A stretch of DNA of 64,000 nucleotides from Zychaea mexicana (lineage: Eukaryota > Mucoromycota > Mucoromycetes > Mucorales > Lichtheimiaceae). The translations under genes and the position numbers were made by a program. Shown here piece by piece: positions 1-12,100 of the stretch. The stretch covers positions 148,630 through 212,629 of the forward strand of contig NW_026516742.1 of the NCBI RefSeq assembly GCF_025766255.1. The letters run 5' to 3'. Position 1 is the stretch's first letter. Each line of letters begins with the position of its first letter. Below the pieces are notes generated by a model, which saw only the letters and a program-made list of their open reading frames with translations, did not search any database and had not been told where the DNA came from.

Positions 1-741
1 TGAAGCCTTTGCTAGAGGAGAGCATGGGTACTAGGTAGGAAAAATAATCTGGATTTTGGGCGTCTCTTGCTTTATGTCGGGTTACTAACAGATCAATGTG
101 CTTGTCGTCACCATAGCAATTTTATGGGTGCATGGCCTGGGCGTTGCCAAGATATCACAACTGAAGATCACCCACATATTGTGGATTCCATGGTTTCTGT
201 TCCCGAGGTCGATTGTGGTGACGGCGTGTTCTGGTAATTTTTAAAGTCGAGAAACTGGCGGTGAAGAAAGAGGTGGAGCAATTGAGTCTGGTTTCTTATT
301 GAATGGGTGCTGCGATCGTTTCTTCATATATAGGCATTGCGATCAAATCCACGCAGTCGAGCCTAAGCAGACCATGAAGACCGATTCTTCCGTCTTGTAT
401 ATTCCCTCAACCCCAATGTGTCCTCGTAGCTCTGATTATTTGCGACGCCAGCGTGCTGCCTTTGAACAGGGGCTGTAAGTATAGCTTTTGTATTTGTTAA
501 AGGAAGTGTTGTCGCTAGCCAAGAAACTAAATGGAGCTTTGCATAATTGTTTTATTCCAGTACGCCACCAGATTTCCCTGCAAATGATTGTGAAGAACAC
601 TTTGATGACAGAGCCACGCCTGCCATGTTGACCGAGGAGCAAAAGTTGGGTATGGGCTTTGCACCCTTTTCTGAAACGGATGGTATGAGCGAAGGCCAAC
701 TCCAAGCTATCCGGGATCACAACCGTAGCATTTCCCAATAA
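1..741 (+). CDS. DUF1479 family protein (YbiU-like putative dioxygenase), 3' part
   Basis: This is the C-terminal part of a spliced gene that begins before the window. Exons read as 1-34, 117-233, 334-474 and 561-741, and every junction is GT-AG and keeps frame. The first intron has a TACTAAC branch site near 83-89. The joined product carries family landmarks: an FMGAWPGR stretch, HPHIVDSMVSVPEVDCGDGVFW, then WHCDQIHAVE, an SSVLYIP strand and a final RQRAAFEQG-TPPDFP block. From my memory of the family, these are the terminal motifs of DUF1479 proteins, a cupin/2-oxoglutarate-oxygenase-like group; the WHCD...H segment would hold a metal-binding His. Substrate and pathway are unknown. The frame ends at TAA 739-741. 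I am fairly sure of the family and less sure of any enzymatic role. Confidence 0.72.
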
Positions 742-2164
742 ATGGTGTTAATCCATCTGTATAATAAAAACAACCTGTATTATAATTAAAAATAGTAAAC
801 AATTCGTAATTTTCTTCGTTCCTTCATGTTGATAAGAAAGCAGCCTTGTTGGATCGATGGGTTGAACTACATAAAACAAAGTTTAACTTTACACAGGACG
901 AAGTTCTCAAGATCATGGTCTTATTGACCACTGATCAAATCAATATTTCCCGGAACGTATAGGTTCAATCGAAGACAGAAAAGCTTTCATAAGTTTTAGT
1001 TAAAAGAATCGCTACCTTCTTAGGGAAAAGAGAGAAGTATGTATGTATACAAAGATTCTAAGGTATTTTCATGTTATCTCTTTCCTACGGTATAAGTATT
1101 ATCAGTAGCTACAATCCGATAGTAGCTGATAATTCCTCGTAAAATCACCACATGTAAGTTTACATGCATAGGTGTGAATTAAAAACATCCCCACTTTTTC
1201 GATTTCCTTGCTTAATGTGTTATCACACTTACCAACTAATTTAAAAGGACGCAGCGGTTCGGACACTTATATGCACTGTATCGATGCGGTCTTTTCGAAA
1301 AAATGCCCAAGCGTACCAGAGCCCTCGCCTTTCCACCTGGTAATAGTGCTTCTAAATTTCGTTTCTCCAGATGCTAATGTAGCACATAGCGAAACGGTGG
1401 GCCTCAAAACCAAGATGCGAAGGCGACAAAGGTTCGTTATACATAATTCGTAGAACAGCGTAATTCTTCAATAGCTTATGATGCATGTTGAAACAACATG
1501 TATAGCTCTTTTGTTGTAATTGTCGCTTTTAGTTAAGATCCTCTCATTAGCGTTGTTTCGATATTGTGCTCGCAACAATTCCATCTACTTTTTCTTGCAT
1601 CGGATTGATCCATCGAGTTGAACACAAAGTCCTATGTAATCGGTGAAGGCATCGAAGGAAACAGCATGACATGAAACACCTTCCAATTCCTTTATGTATG
1701 CGACGAACTCACTAAAAATGATGGATCTAATTTAATTAGTGCGTATGGGGCGTTAATCATTGATATATTTCGTAGAAGCAAATGAGAATGTAGGAAAACC
1801 GACGACTCAACGATAGAAAATAAGAGCTGGACCGTGTGATAATTGAGTATCTACACCACAACTGTGAATGGTGTGACATGCATCCTGCTGTCATCTTTTA
1901 CTGCCACCATAATAATTTAAGAATATCACATGGTGTACACAAATGAAGGCATCTGGAACGAGTAATCCCGTCCATGCTGAGAGTTGAGAACCCACAGTCA
2001 CCGGGCATTAAATCAGGTTATTCAGTTAAAAGAATCTGCATATTCTTTGTTCCAGCCATTATACTTTATTTTTGCCTTTTCGCCCCCACACACCTCACAA
2101 TCTTTTTTAAAGCGACTAACACGACATTATAATCTACTATTAAGCTGCTCATTCTGCATGAACC
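742..2164. other. Intergenic region, no supported gene
   Basis: About 1.4 kb lies between the DUF1479 gene and the GUP1-like gene. An 81-codon open frame at 1208-1453 has no recognisable domain or splice context and I treat it as chance. The last 200 bases should include the promoter of the downstream gene, but no clear TATA element stands out. Confidence 0.5.
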
Positions 2165-3969
2165 ATGACTTTGGACAGCAGCAACAAGCCACGTTCTTTA
2201 GCTCATGCCGAAGACGCTATTCACGAAAAGTCACCAATTTCCCCTTCCTCGTCATCTACATCAACTACAACTTCTCCTTCACGATGGCACACACGGGGTA
2301 AGCCCAATAACGATGGCCAGTGTCTCTATATATTCTGAAAGGGATCTATTAACGATTGAGTGAAATTGTATACAGAGTTTTATTTCTACTATGTATGTTT
2401 TACCATTGTTGTACCTTACATGTTCTACGTTACTTACAATCTCAGCAAAGGTAGGTTCTCTACAAATTATTATTGAGAAAACGTAAGGACACGCGCCAAT
2501 AAAATATTTCATTTATAGAGGATAATCCGCATTATACCGAATATGAGCACCTGTTATCCGAGGGCTGGATCCCTTACCGGAAAGTGGTAATGTTATTGTA
2601 CCTGATATGATTAAAACCTACGGAAAAATGATGTTTATATAATACTTAACATGCACACACATACACATGCATTTATAAAATCAGGATAACAGTGATGCTC
2701 AGTACGCCACCTTTCGAGATAATATACCCCGACTATTTGGAGTTGTTGTAGGCTATCTGTGCCTGAGTCATTTGTATCGGATATGGGCAACACCAAAGCA
2801 ACTTCCAGTCAAGCAACCACATCAGCCACTTCATCGCATCTATTTCTTCTTTTTTGCAGCATTAACAGTTATCACAGCATTCCATGGAACCAGCATGCTT
2901 AAAATATTGGCAATCATCACAACCAGTTATTGGATCGGCCAATCGGCCGGAGGAACCATGTGGAATCCAATCGGGTCATGGACGTTTAACTTGGGCATCT
3001 TGTTTTTGAACGAGTGGTATGATGGATATAGATTTGGGGCTCTGCTCGGACCTGGTTTTGTATGGATGGTAACTCGAAAACTTGTTTTTTTCTTTAACTG
3101 AATTGGATGTTGTGTCTCGAGCTTAATGGGGGGAAAAGGAGCGTAGTAAATCAATTACCAACCATTGTGCTATACAGGACGAATACAAAGGTTTTCAACC
3201 ACGCTGGCATATCCTGTTCAACTTTGTTATGCTTCGCCTGGTGTCATTCAATATGGATTATTACTGGCAAATCAAGAAGCCGCGGGATCAATATGAGGTA
3301 CATTTTCTCGACTAAAAAATTCCTGGGTATCTTTTACAGGCTAAAGATTCTCTAGACTGATCAATAATTTAAAGAAGGATGATCGACTGGGTGGTCCTAT
3401 ATCAGACAAGGACCGGATAACAGTACCTTGCTTTGCGTCGGATTATAATTATATCAACTTTTTGGCCTATGTTCTTTATCCGCCCCTCTACCTTTGCGGT
3501 CCCATAATCACCTTCAATGACTTTGTTTCACAGGTAAGCTTTAACATAACAAAAGTACAAAGATAAGGCGGGATTGTGTTTCTGTATGCCGTATTAAGTA
3601 TTCCCACAATCAATAGGTCCGATACCCTTCGCATAAAGTGACGCGGCGATTCGTTATAACCTATGCAGTACGACTTGCTGTAGTAATTTTGGTCATGGAG
3701 CTGACCTTACACTATCTTTACGTGGTTTCTATCAGCAAAGCCAAAGCTTGGGATGGTGATACACCGCTGGAACTGAGCATGATTGGATACTTCAACTTGG
3801 TGATTATTTGGATGAAGTTGCTGATTCCATGGAGGTTTTTCCGACTTTGGGGCCTAGCTGACGGTATCTTCACGGAAGAAAACATGGTCCGATGTATGAG
3901 CAATAATTTTTCGGCCCAACGGTTCTGGAAAAGTTGGCATCGTACTTTTAATCGCTGGACGGTTCGGTA

Positions 3970-4008
<39 letters not shown>

Positions 4009-4684
4009 GGGGGGGGGGAGGATGCCTGTGTGGTAGGGTCAAGGAATAGGCCCCGAAAAGAAAAGAAGAAAAGCTTGTTTTGTTTGTGGAACTAACATTC
4101 CTAATGGGTTAGGTACATTTTCATTCCGCTGGGTGGATCAAAGTACATGGCGTACAATATGTGGGTCGTGTTCACGTTTGTTGCACTGTGGCACGATATT
4201 GAGCTCAAGTTGCTGGCATGGGGATGGCTCATTTGTTTGTTCTTGATGCCTGAATTGATTGCTTCACGGGTGTTTTCTTTCAAGAAGGTAAGAGGGAGGA
4301 TAACACTGTGCTGTATGGACCGAAATGGAGAATAATGCATTTCTTTGAAACTAGTTTGGCAGCAAGCCATATTATCGCTTTGTATGCGGCGTTGGTGCAG
4401 TTGCCAACATCCTCATGATGATGATTGCCAACCTGGTCGGCTTCTGTGTGGGTGTCGATGGAATGGTGGACATGCTCAACCATATCTTTGGCACCGCTAA
4501 TGGTAAGCAGCCGGGTAAAATCAAGCAATGAGAGAGAGTTTTCATGCTAAAGTACTGCGTGGAATGATATATAGGCTTAGTGTTCTTGGTGACTGTAAGC
4601 GTATGCTTATTCATTGCAGTGCAGATCATGTTTGAGATACGAGAAACCGAAAAACGACGCGGCGATCCCAAATGGAAGATGTAG
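2165..4684 (+). CDS. GUP1: GUP1-type membrane-bound O-acyltransferase (MBOAT)
   Basis: Ten exons (2165-2297, 2376-2450, 2519-2586, 2685-3068, 3178-3297, 3375-3533, 3617-3966, 4113-4287, 4355-4502, 4575-4684) join in frame to 573 residues, the usual GUP1 size. The N-terminus is a Ser/Thr-rich cytosolic tail, followed by many hydrophobic helices. The MBOAT core is plain: [20 protein letters not shown], then the conserved His in [20 protein letters not shown]1 proteins act in the ER on lipid remodelling of GPI anchors and affect glycerol uptake and wall and membrane order. The start was chosen because its frame runs straight into the conserved EFYFYYV segment of exon 2. The exon 6 acceptor (AAAG at 3371-3374) is the weakest junction. 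The tail ends in [10 protein letters not shown], a basic cytosolic end. Confidence 0.9.
3972..4018 (+). repeat. (TA)n plus 11-G tract in a GUP1 intron
   Basis: The intron between exons 7 and 8 opens with about 17 TA dinucleotides running straight into eleven consecutive G residues. It starts six bases after the splice donor. It is a likely length-polymorphic site. Confidence 0.9.
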
Positions 4685-6575
4685 ATTATCACTAGTATTC
4701 CGTTATTATTATTCGCTTTTAAACAATATACGCTCTTTCCTTTCCTATAATCTGTGTGTGTGTTTTCCTGCTACCGGCACACACGAGCCGTACAACCATG
4801 ATTGAATAAAAAGTAGCATACGCCATCCAAGTATCATGGTTCAATAATTGTTCAGTTTTGATATTCTAACGAAACAAGCACAGAGCAGCTTTTGTGTGAC
4901 CGTGGGGGTATCACAGATGACAACGTACGAAAACCAAGTATCACACAGCTTTGAAAGTTAATCATGAAGCTAATATAGTAGCATACACTTTGTTATTGGG
5001 CTATGTCAAGCAAGTTCAAGCTACCCAAAATAAAACTAAATATGACTCGGATGGAACATAACAATCTAAATAAATTCTGAGCAATCGACATAGTTTATCC
5101 AAACGTCAAATGTTTCAATCTTTACCAAAATATAAACATACAAGTCACCCATTTATGATAAAAAGCACTGTATGTTGTATCAGTCTTATATTCGTTTGAT
5201 CTTTTTAGAAAGATTTGGGGATACTCCTCGGTGCATCTCTCCTTTTATTTGCAGTATTCGGTTTGCTGAGCTTCGATCGCTTGTAGTATCCCATCAATAT
5301 CAACCTTCGTGTATATCATCAACCGGCCCTCTTCGTCTTAATCTTGATAGTGTTGTTGACCATTTTTTTTAAACTTCTACTTGCAAGTCATTGAATGCTT
5401 CAGCTGTCATTGTCAAAATACTTATTTTATTGATCTCTAGGAGACAAGTGCTTTTGCATCAGCTTTTTTTATATCATCGATAATGAAGCTGGCGATAATT
5501 ATAGCCTACACAGAAATGAACAAAAAAGTGGTTAGAATGCAAAACGGGTGATGTGCATACAAATATGAAAATATAAATGTGTGTTTATAAAAAGATTATT
5601 TTATTTAGATATGGCATTTGACTTGTCGAGTTCATTGATCGATGAACGTTCTCCTGCAAGATTCAATTAACACCCTTTGACAGTGCCATGCTTTTGGATC
5701 GTAATATTGATGTACTGTATCCACTTAGCTATGGCCTTGCCTGATAACTACAGTACATCATATAACAATTATTTTGAGCATTAACGACACGTCTTGCTTT
5801 AAGTTTTTGTGTGCCAGCTACCTGATATGAGTCTTAGTGTGTATATTTTCAAAGTATTGTTTATCACAACTTGATATACATAATGGTTTAGATCATCTTC
5901 ACGTTCACTTCTTTTTCTTTCGGTTATTACTATAAGTAAGGTACTGAAGGCGCTACTGACATCATTACCTCTAGCGTAGATATCTGAGCAGCACCGTGGA
6001 TTGATTCTATAAGAATGCATGAAATCAGATATAGAGCATAATACAAGATACTAATGTGCCTGCTAACTCATGACATATCTTCCCAGTTTATACTATAGAC
6101 AAAAGTTATTGGTTATACCCATGATCATATATTATCAGTGAGACAAGAATGAAAGATAATGGCTGCTACTGCACATAATGTCGCCATATTGTATACACTA
6201 CTTTCGTCATATGTATCACAGTAAATGCAATGCTGAAGGGTTGGCGAAGTTCGTTTATATAAATTTTAACAGAGGTTGTTAGATGTGATTGTTAAGCAAA
6301 CATGATAATAAAAACTTTGGCATAATATAAGTGATTATCGGTTGTTGTGGTGTTATTCCATGTAGTCTCTCCCTTGGCTTCAAAAAATTGGTAAAAGCGA
6401 GAAAATGCCTAATGAGTCGCTTCAAACCAAGTGATTTGACACGAGCATTAAAACCAGCTTCACGCGCAGAGCCGCACAATCAAAATCCGGAACGCGCTTT
6501 CCGTGTTTTATCTCGAACGGATTGACCACACTACCACACTATCCACCCCAAAGAAAAAAAAACAGATAGCAGATC
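4685..6575. other. Intergenic region, no supported gene
   Basis: About 1.9 kb separates the GUP1-like gene from the DUF4211 gene. An AATAAA at 4805-4810 could serve GUP1 3' end formation. Open frames here are short, AT-biased and without recognisable content. Confidence 0.5.
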
Positions 6576-8705
6576 ATGGCATCACGAAGAAACGCATTAA
6601 AGCAAACATCGCTCAACTACTTTTTTAGTGCCAATTCAAATTCACCTGCTTCGTCGTCTACACGGTAAACGTTTAGACAAATTCGGTTTCGTTCCTGTAT
6701 CATTTTCTCTGTGTTTGCTCAATCCAGTCCATTTACTATACATTATACAAAAAAGGAGTAAATCACCTGTGATGAATGTCGATCGGCATTCGGAAGAGAG
6801 AAACGAGGAAGCGGAACAAATAGTACCATGGTCAAGAAAACGAAAACGAGTTGCTCGCACAGACGAAGAGCAAGACGAGGAAGAGGCAGTGCCCATCAAT
6901 ATTGAAAGCAGTAATTTGTTGAAAGCACCACAGAAGACAATCAATGATCCAAACGACAACGGCGACTATGATGATGTTGATGATGATGATGAAGAACTTC
7001 AATCAAATCCATATAAACGACGTTTGATGCAACGCAGAGTCGTGATAAGCGACGATGATGATGATGAGGACGACATGGAACGTGACAACACCGAGACGCA
7101 CTCAACGAAAAATGATAGCCTACAAGGTGACGAGGATCTAGATGACCTGGATTTCTTGGGTGACAATGGTAAGGGCTTCTTTGGGGGGTGTAACACGTGT
7201 GAGCGCGTGAATGCAAGAATTATATGGATAGAATACATTTGAAAGAGTTGTATAACTGATCCCATGATACGGTTTGTGCTTGTGCTTGTATTATATATAA
7301 ACAACCAGACATCTACCAGGAGCGCACACGGGGCAGAAAGAAGGAATCGAAATATGCGCTAGCATTGGAGCGACTAAAACGTAAGGGTTATTATAATAAG
7401 ATGCCGAAAAAAGGAAGCTTCTATGCTGACGAGAGAAAATCACTCACATTCTATATTAGACCGGAAGCGGCGATCGTTTGACGGATCGGAAGGTCCGATG
7501 GACCGATACCGTGTAGATGATTGCAGCAAAGACGACGAAGGTGATGCTGACCATGACTCTGCAGCAATTATATCTGATGATTCAGAAGGAGAAGAAGACG
7601 ATGCAGACGACTTTGTCGTGGATGATGATATCATTGATGGTGTTAAGGTCGGCTCTCCGAGTGAAAAAGTGGCGCTTCCAGGTTAGTATTTGACAGATGA
7701 TGGTCCTAGTGTTGTCTACTTTTAACGAAAAGAACAGCTGCGTTTAGCTCGGCACAGACGAAAAAGTTTTCGACAAACTTTAAAATCTACGTTGAATTCC
7801 TCGTTCACACCGTCGTTGGCGAGGCTACACAAAGTATAAAAGAAACATGGCAAAAATGGGAAGGGCACTCTGTACTAATTTGTCCATATGAAATACATAG
7901 GTCGCTATTACCAGATGGCAGTTGACGGGGTGGAACGGCGAGCCCGAGGCTATAAGGACTCGTTGATAACAAGTGATGCATGGCTTCCGCCATTCAAGGT
8001 AAACAAAAAAAATAGAAAAACAAAGTGTGTGCTTGATTATAGCATTGATGCTGTAGTTGCTACCTAGTGGGATAGCAGTAAATAGCAATGATAAGGTTGA
8101 TTGGAAGAGGGGTAAACTAACTAGAACGAGTTGCTAGGCGGCGTTGGATAGGTATCCGGTGTGGAGTCCAGTGCTGTGTAAAGGGTCAATATGCGAAGGA
8201 TGCCGGCAGAACCGGGCGGCAAGCTTCGAGGTGGTACTTGCAGCGGAACCGGAAGACACCGAGGGTGAACCGAGAGACAAAACATTTTCGCTAGGCAGTG
8301 AGTGTTACAAGCGTGCCAAAGTGTATCACAAGCTCGTCCATTTTCGGTCGCACATGCACAAACACGTTCGCAACGAAGCCGAAGCGCTAATGAGCAGCAG
8401 TGATGCTGAACAGCCGTCGTGTCTCACAAAAGACATTATGAAAGCCATGCATGCCTCTGGATTTGTCAAGACGGTAAGGACGCATTTGCCACCTAGCACA
8501 TACACACACACACACACACACACGCCATGTTACATGGACAAGCTACTTGGTAGATACTGACTTTTTGCTGCTTATTTATTAGCTCTGTCAGCAAACTCAG
8601 TCGCTCTTCGCTCAGGCGCGTCTCCAGTACATGCCTGCAAAGGAAATGCCGCCGGTATTTGAGGACGAGTCGTCGTCTTCAGAGGAGGAAGACGAGGGAG
8701 AATAG
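6576..8705 (+). CDS. DUF4211 / CCDC82-like nuclear protein with N-terminal PIP box
   Basis: Eight exons (6576-6664, 6756-7168, 7309-7380, 7460-7681, 7738-7833, 7901-7998, 8138-8473, 8583-8705) join to 482 residues. Residues 10-17 are QTSLNYFF, an exact PCNA-interacting (PIP) motif. The next 220 residues are strongly acidic and basic by turns, with an SRKRKR nuclear-localisation-like patch and long Asp runs, ending in DDFVVDDDII. The folded C-terminal half matches DUF4211 as I know it: a YYQMAVDGVERR helix, SDAWLPPF, then C..C..C and GSECYKRAKVYHKLVHF, which together look zinc-binding. The human relative is CCDC82, whose function is poorly known. The protein is probably nuclear. The exon 2 acceptor (6755) follows a run of A and is the least certain junction; exon 6 is preceded by a perfect TACTAAT branch site. 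Confidence 0.8.
8480..8524 (+). repeat. (CA)n microsatellite in last intron of the DUF4211 gene
   Basis: A run of about twelve CA dinucleotides lies inside the intron between the last two exons. Confidence 0.85.
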
Positions 8706-9157
8706 ATTGTTTGTTTTGTTATACATTGTGCTTCATTCGGGCATCCTTCCCGTAAACCTTCTTTTTCGCCCATCGCTCCCCCCGCCTTCTCTCTCTCTCT
8801 CATTCCATCCGACGTGATGAGCAAGTGCCACACTATTTTGATTTAAAAAGGCCCTTTCCCTTTGCACAATTTGTACGTTTCTCTTTTCCATAAAACCCCT
8901 CCTACCCTTTTCTTTTCTCTTCTTTTCTTTAAACCCTTCCTCCTCTCCTCCTTTCGCTCAAGAAGCAGAAGACTCTTGAATCATCCTACCTCTCTCTCTC
9001 TCTTTTATAATAGCCATCCTCCCCTTTTGTACTTTTACCTCTTCCTTGTCATCCGCTCATAAAATACCATCTGTCAATCCGCCAACAATAACAACCTCAA
9101 CGACAATCTATTTAATTCTGTACTTTTAGTTTCCTTCTTCTTTTTCTTCATAATAAT
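8706..9157 (+). promoter_or_regulatory. Pyrimidine-rich intergenic region and 5' leader of the Sel1 gene
   Basis: Long C/T runs (CTCTCTCTCT, CTTTTCTTTTC) fill most of this stretch on the + strand, followed by an A/C-rich leader just before the ATG. Such CT tracts are usual in strongly expressed fungal promoters. No other gene is seen. Confidence 0.4.
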
Positions 9158-12100
9158 ATGGGTAGCAATCAGAGCAAGCAAATCCACCATAAGCGGATCA
9201 CAACGTCTACTACTGCTACTTCGCCATCTGCGGTCGCACCACATACCAACCACGGCAGACGCTCGCGATCTCCGCATCAGCTTCATGGACAGCAGGAACA
9301 GCCGACGCCGCAAGCAGTAGTAACTACAACAGCAGGAGAAACGCCTCATGCGACTGCTATTCGTGCCAATGGAAAGCAGCTACTGCCAACGACCGAGCCA
9401 CCCAGTTCAGCCTTGTCAGGTTGTACAACCAGGCACGGGACGGCTGATCCGACGATGAGTTCAAATTATAATGACACGACAACACCACGATCTCGACGCT
9501 CATCCTCTTCGGCCCGTCAAAAATACCATCCCTGCCACAACCATCATTACAGCAGCCAGCAGCACCAGCGCACAATGGACAGTGGCTACTCTGGCAGCCG
9601 ATGGTCCAGTACACTGTTCTCACATGCGCCACAGACGACTTCATCAAGCATCACCACCGTTTCTACGCTCAGCTGGATCTGCGTGCAGGAAGAAGAAGAA
9701 CAGCAACTTCAACTGCAAGAGCAGCAGCAGCAGCAGCACTATCAGGACGCCAGGACAAACAATGCCATTGCGCTCATTACTTCTACTTCTCCCGGTAGCG
9801 CAACTGATCACCTGCTACTGCAACAGCAACTCCAATCGCCACCACCGTATTATTGTTATCCGCATCCCGAAGTTGACGAACATGACAATAGCAACAATCA
9901 GCGCAACAATGTCCATGATGAGATTGGCGTCTCGACCGAACGCGTATTACAAATGCTGGAACGATCGCCCCAGGACACGTACAGAATCCTGGATTATTCG
10001 TTCGCCAAGGCACGGTTATTGCAGGATTCGGATGACCAGGCCAAGGCATTTCACGCCGCGCTCAGGTGGAGCCAGCGAGAGCCCCTGGATGACGACGATA
10101 ACAGCAACGATGTTGCGGCGGTATGGGTTGCCCGGTGCTACATGGACGGATTCGGCACAACCAAGAATCCCGTCGCTGGATTTGCTCAGCTCAAGATATT
10201 AGTCGATCGTGGCTGTTGGCAGGCATTTTATCCACTCGCCATGTGCTATCTTGAAGGCGTGCGGAATGCGCAAGGTCAAGTTGTTCAACCTGTCGACAAG
10301 GAAATCGCCTACCAATGGTTCTCAACCGTAGCCCAGCTGGATCTCAAGAACAAGGATCCTTCGTCCTCAGCATTGCCGATCATTGCTCTTGCCCAGTTCC
10401 GTGTGGGCTCATTGTTGGTTGATGAAGATCCAAAGGCTGCTTTCCAATGGTTTTTAAAAAGCGCCACGCGTGGTAATATGTGAGTGTGCAACAATAACGT
10501 TTTTCAGGGAGATAAACAGCAGTGTAACAACCTTGCTCTGTGTAATGCTAGGCATGCACAGTATATAGTAGGCGTGCATTATGAGTTTGGCATCCAAGTG
10601 AACAAAGATCTCAGCAAGGCCAAGGAATACATGCTTGAAAGCGCCATGCAAGATTTCGCCCATGCACAGGCTGCGCTCGGTATCCTTTTGGTGAATGCAC
10701 ATGAATACGAAGAAGGCATTCTTTGGCTAGAGCGTGCTGCATCAACTGTATGCTTACACGAACTTTCTTTTTTTACAATTGGAGTGCAATCGAGCACAAG
10801 GAAAGGAAAAGGCCTATGTTATTAAAAAAATCTATGCTACGTACTACCCGGCATTACTGCTAAATATATAGGATAATCCTCGCGCGCTGTTTCGACTGGG
10901 TCTCATGTACGAAGAAGGCATTGGCGTGGAACAAAGCAACGAGACAGCCGCCTTTTATTTCAAAGCAGCTGCCAACCGTGACAATGCAGCCGCCCAGTTC
11001 CAGTTGGCAATCAAATACCATTTCGGCGGCCTTGGACTGCGACCGAATGCACAAGAAGCCGATCGGTATCTCCGCATGAGCGCAAAGGCAGGTTATTCCA
11101 GAGCACAGCGACATCTTGGATTAATGTACTTGGAACGAGGTCCGCACAACCAGCATAGACACAACAAGAACAACAAGTTGGCAGTTGAATGGTTTTTCCG
11201 AGCAGCGGCACAAGGCGATGTGATGGCATATGTTTTAGTTGGCGAATGTTTTGAACATGGACGCGGTGTCGAAGCAAACCATGCTACTGCTCTAGAGTAC
11301 TACACCAAAGCAGCATCCATCTCCAGTATACATCAAGGAAAAGCACAGTTAGCGACGGCAGAATTGATGCTCAAACACAGACAAACAGCTGATGCGTTTG
11401 GATGGTTCGTCCGTGCGTCAAAAAGCGCCGAGTGTATCCAAGAGCAACAGCAACAAGACACTGAGGTCCTGCGTTCATGTACCAAGTGTCGTGCCAAGCT
11501 GATGGTGGCGCGTTACTATTTACATGGATGGGGCAATGTACAACGCGACCAACAACGAGCGTACTTGATGCTTCACGAGCTCGCTGATGCCAACGATCGC
11601 GATTATTATGCGCATTACTGGTTGGCCACGTGTTACTTGGAGGGTATCCCCAATGTGTGTGAGGTTGATCATGCCACTGCGTACAAGCACTACCGGATGG
11701 CTGCTGAAATGGGTTACGTCGAGGCAGAGTTCCAGGTACGACTAGAACTTGTTTTCATCAAATAGTGCTGTTAGCAAAAAAAAAGCTGCTAACCAAAGAA
11801 TATGGCTGACATTTTATTTATTAATTTTTAGGTCGGTCTAATGCTATCGAACGGTACAGGCGTATCATGTGACCGTTCCGAAGCTTTTGAATGGTACAGG
11901 AAGGCCGGCGACAAAGATTACCATCCCGCATTATACAATCTCGGACTATGGCATCTCAGCATCAAGGACATGCCTAAAGCTGCAGAATATTTCGAAAAAG
12001 CAGCATATCTGGGCAATGCAGCCGCCATGGAAGGTTTAGCGTCGATTTACCTCAAAGAGTCATCTGCCCCTGTCTCGTCATTGGATCGCCATCGCATCCG

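Noticed and set aside
1208..1453. 81-codon ORF as a small gene
   Set aside because: No domain, no splice or promoter context; length is within chance.
7805..8088. Minus frames over the DUF4211 gene
   Set aside because: Shadows of well-supported exons on the + strand.
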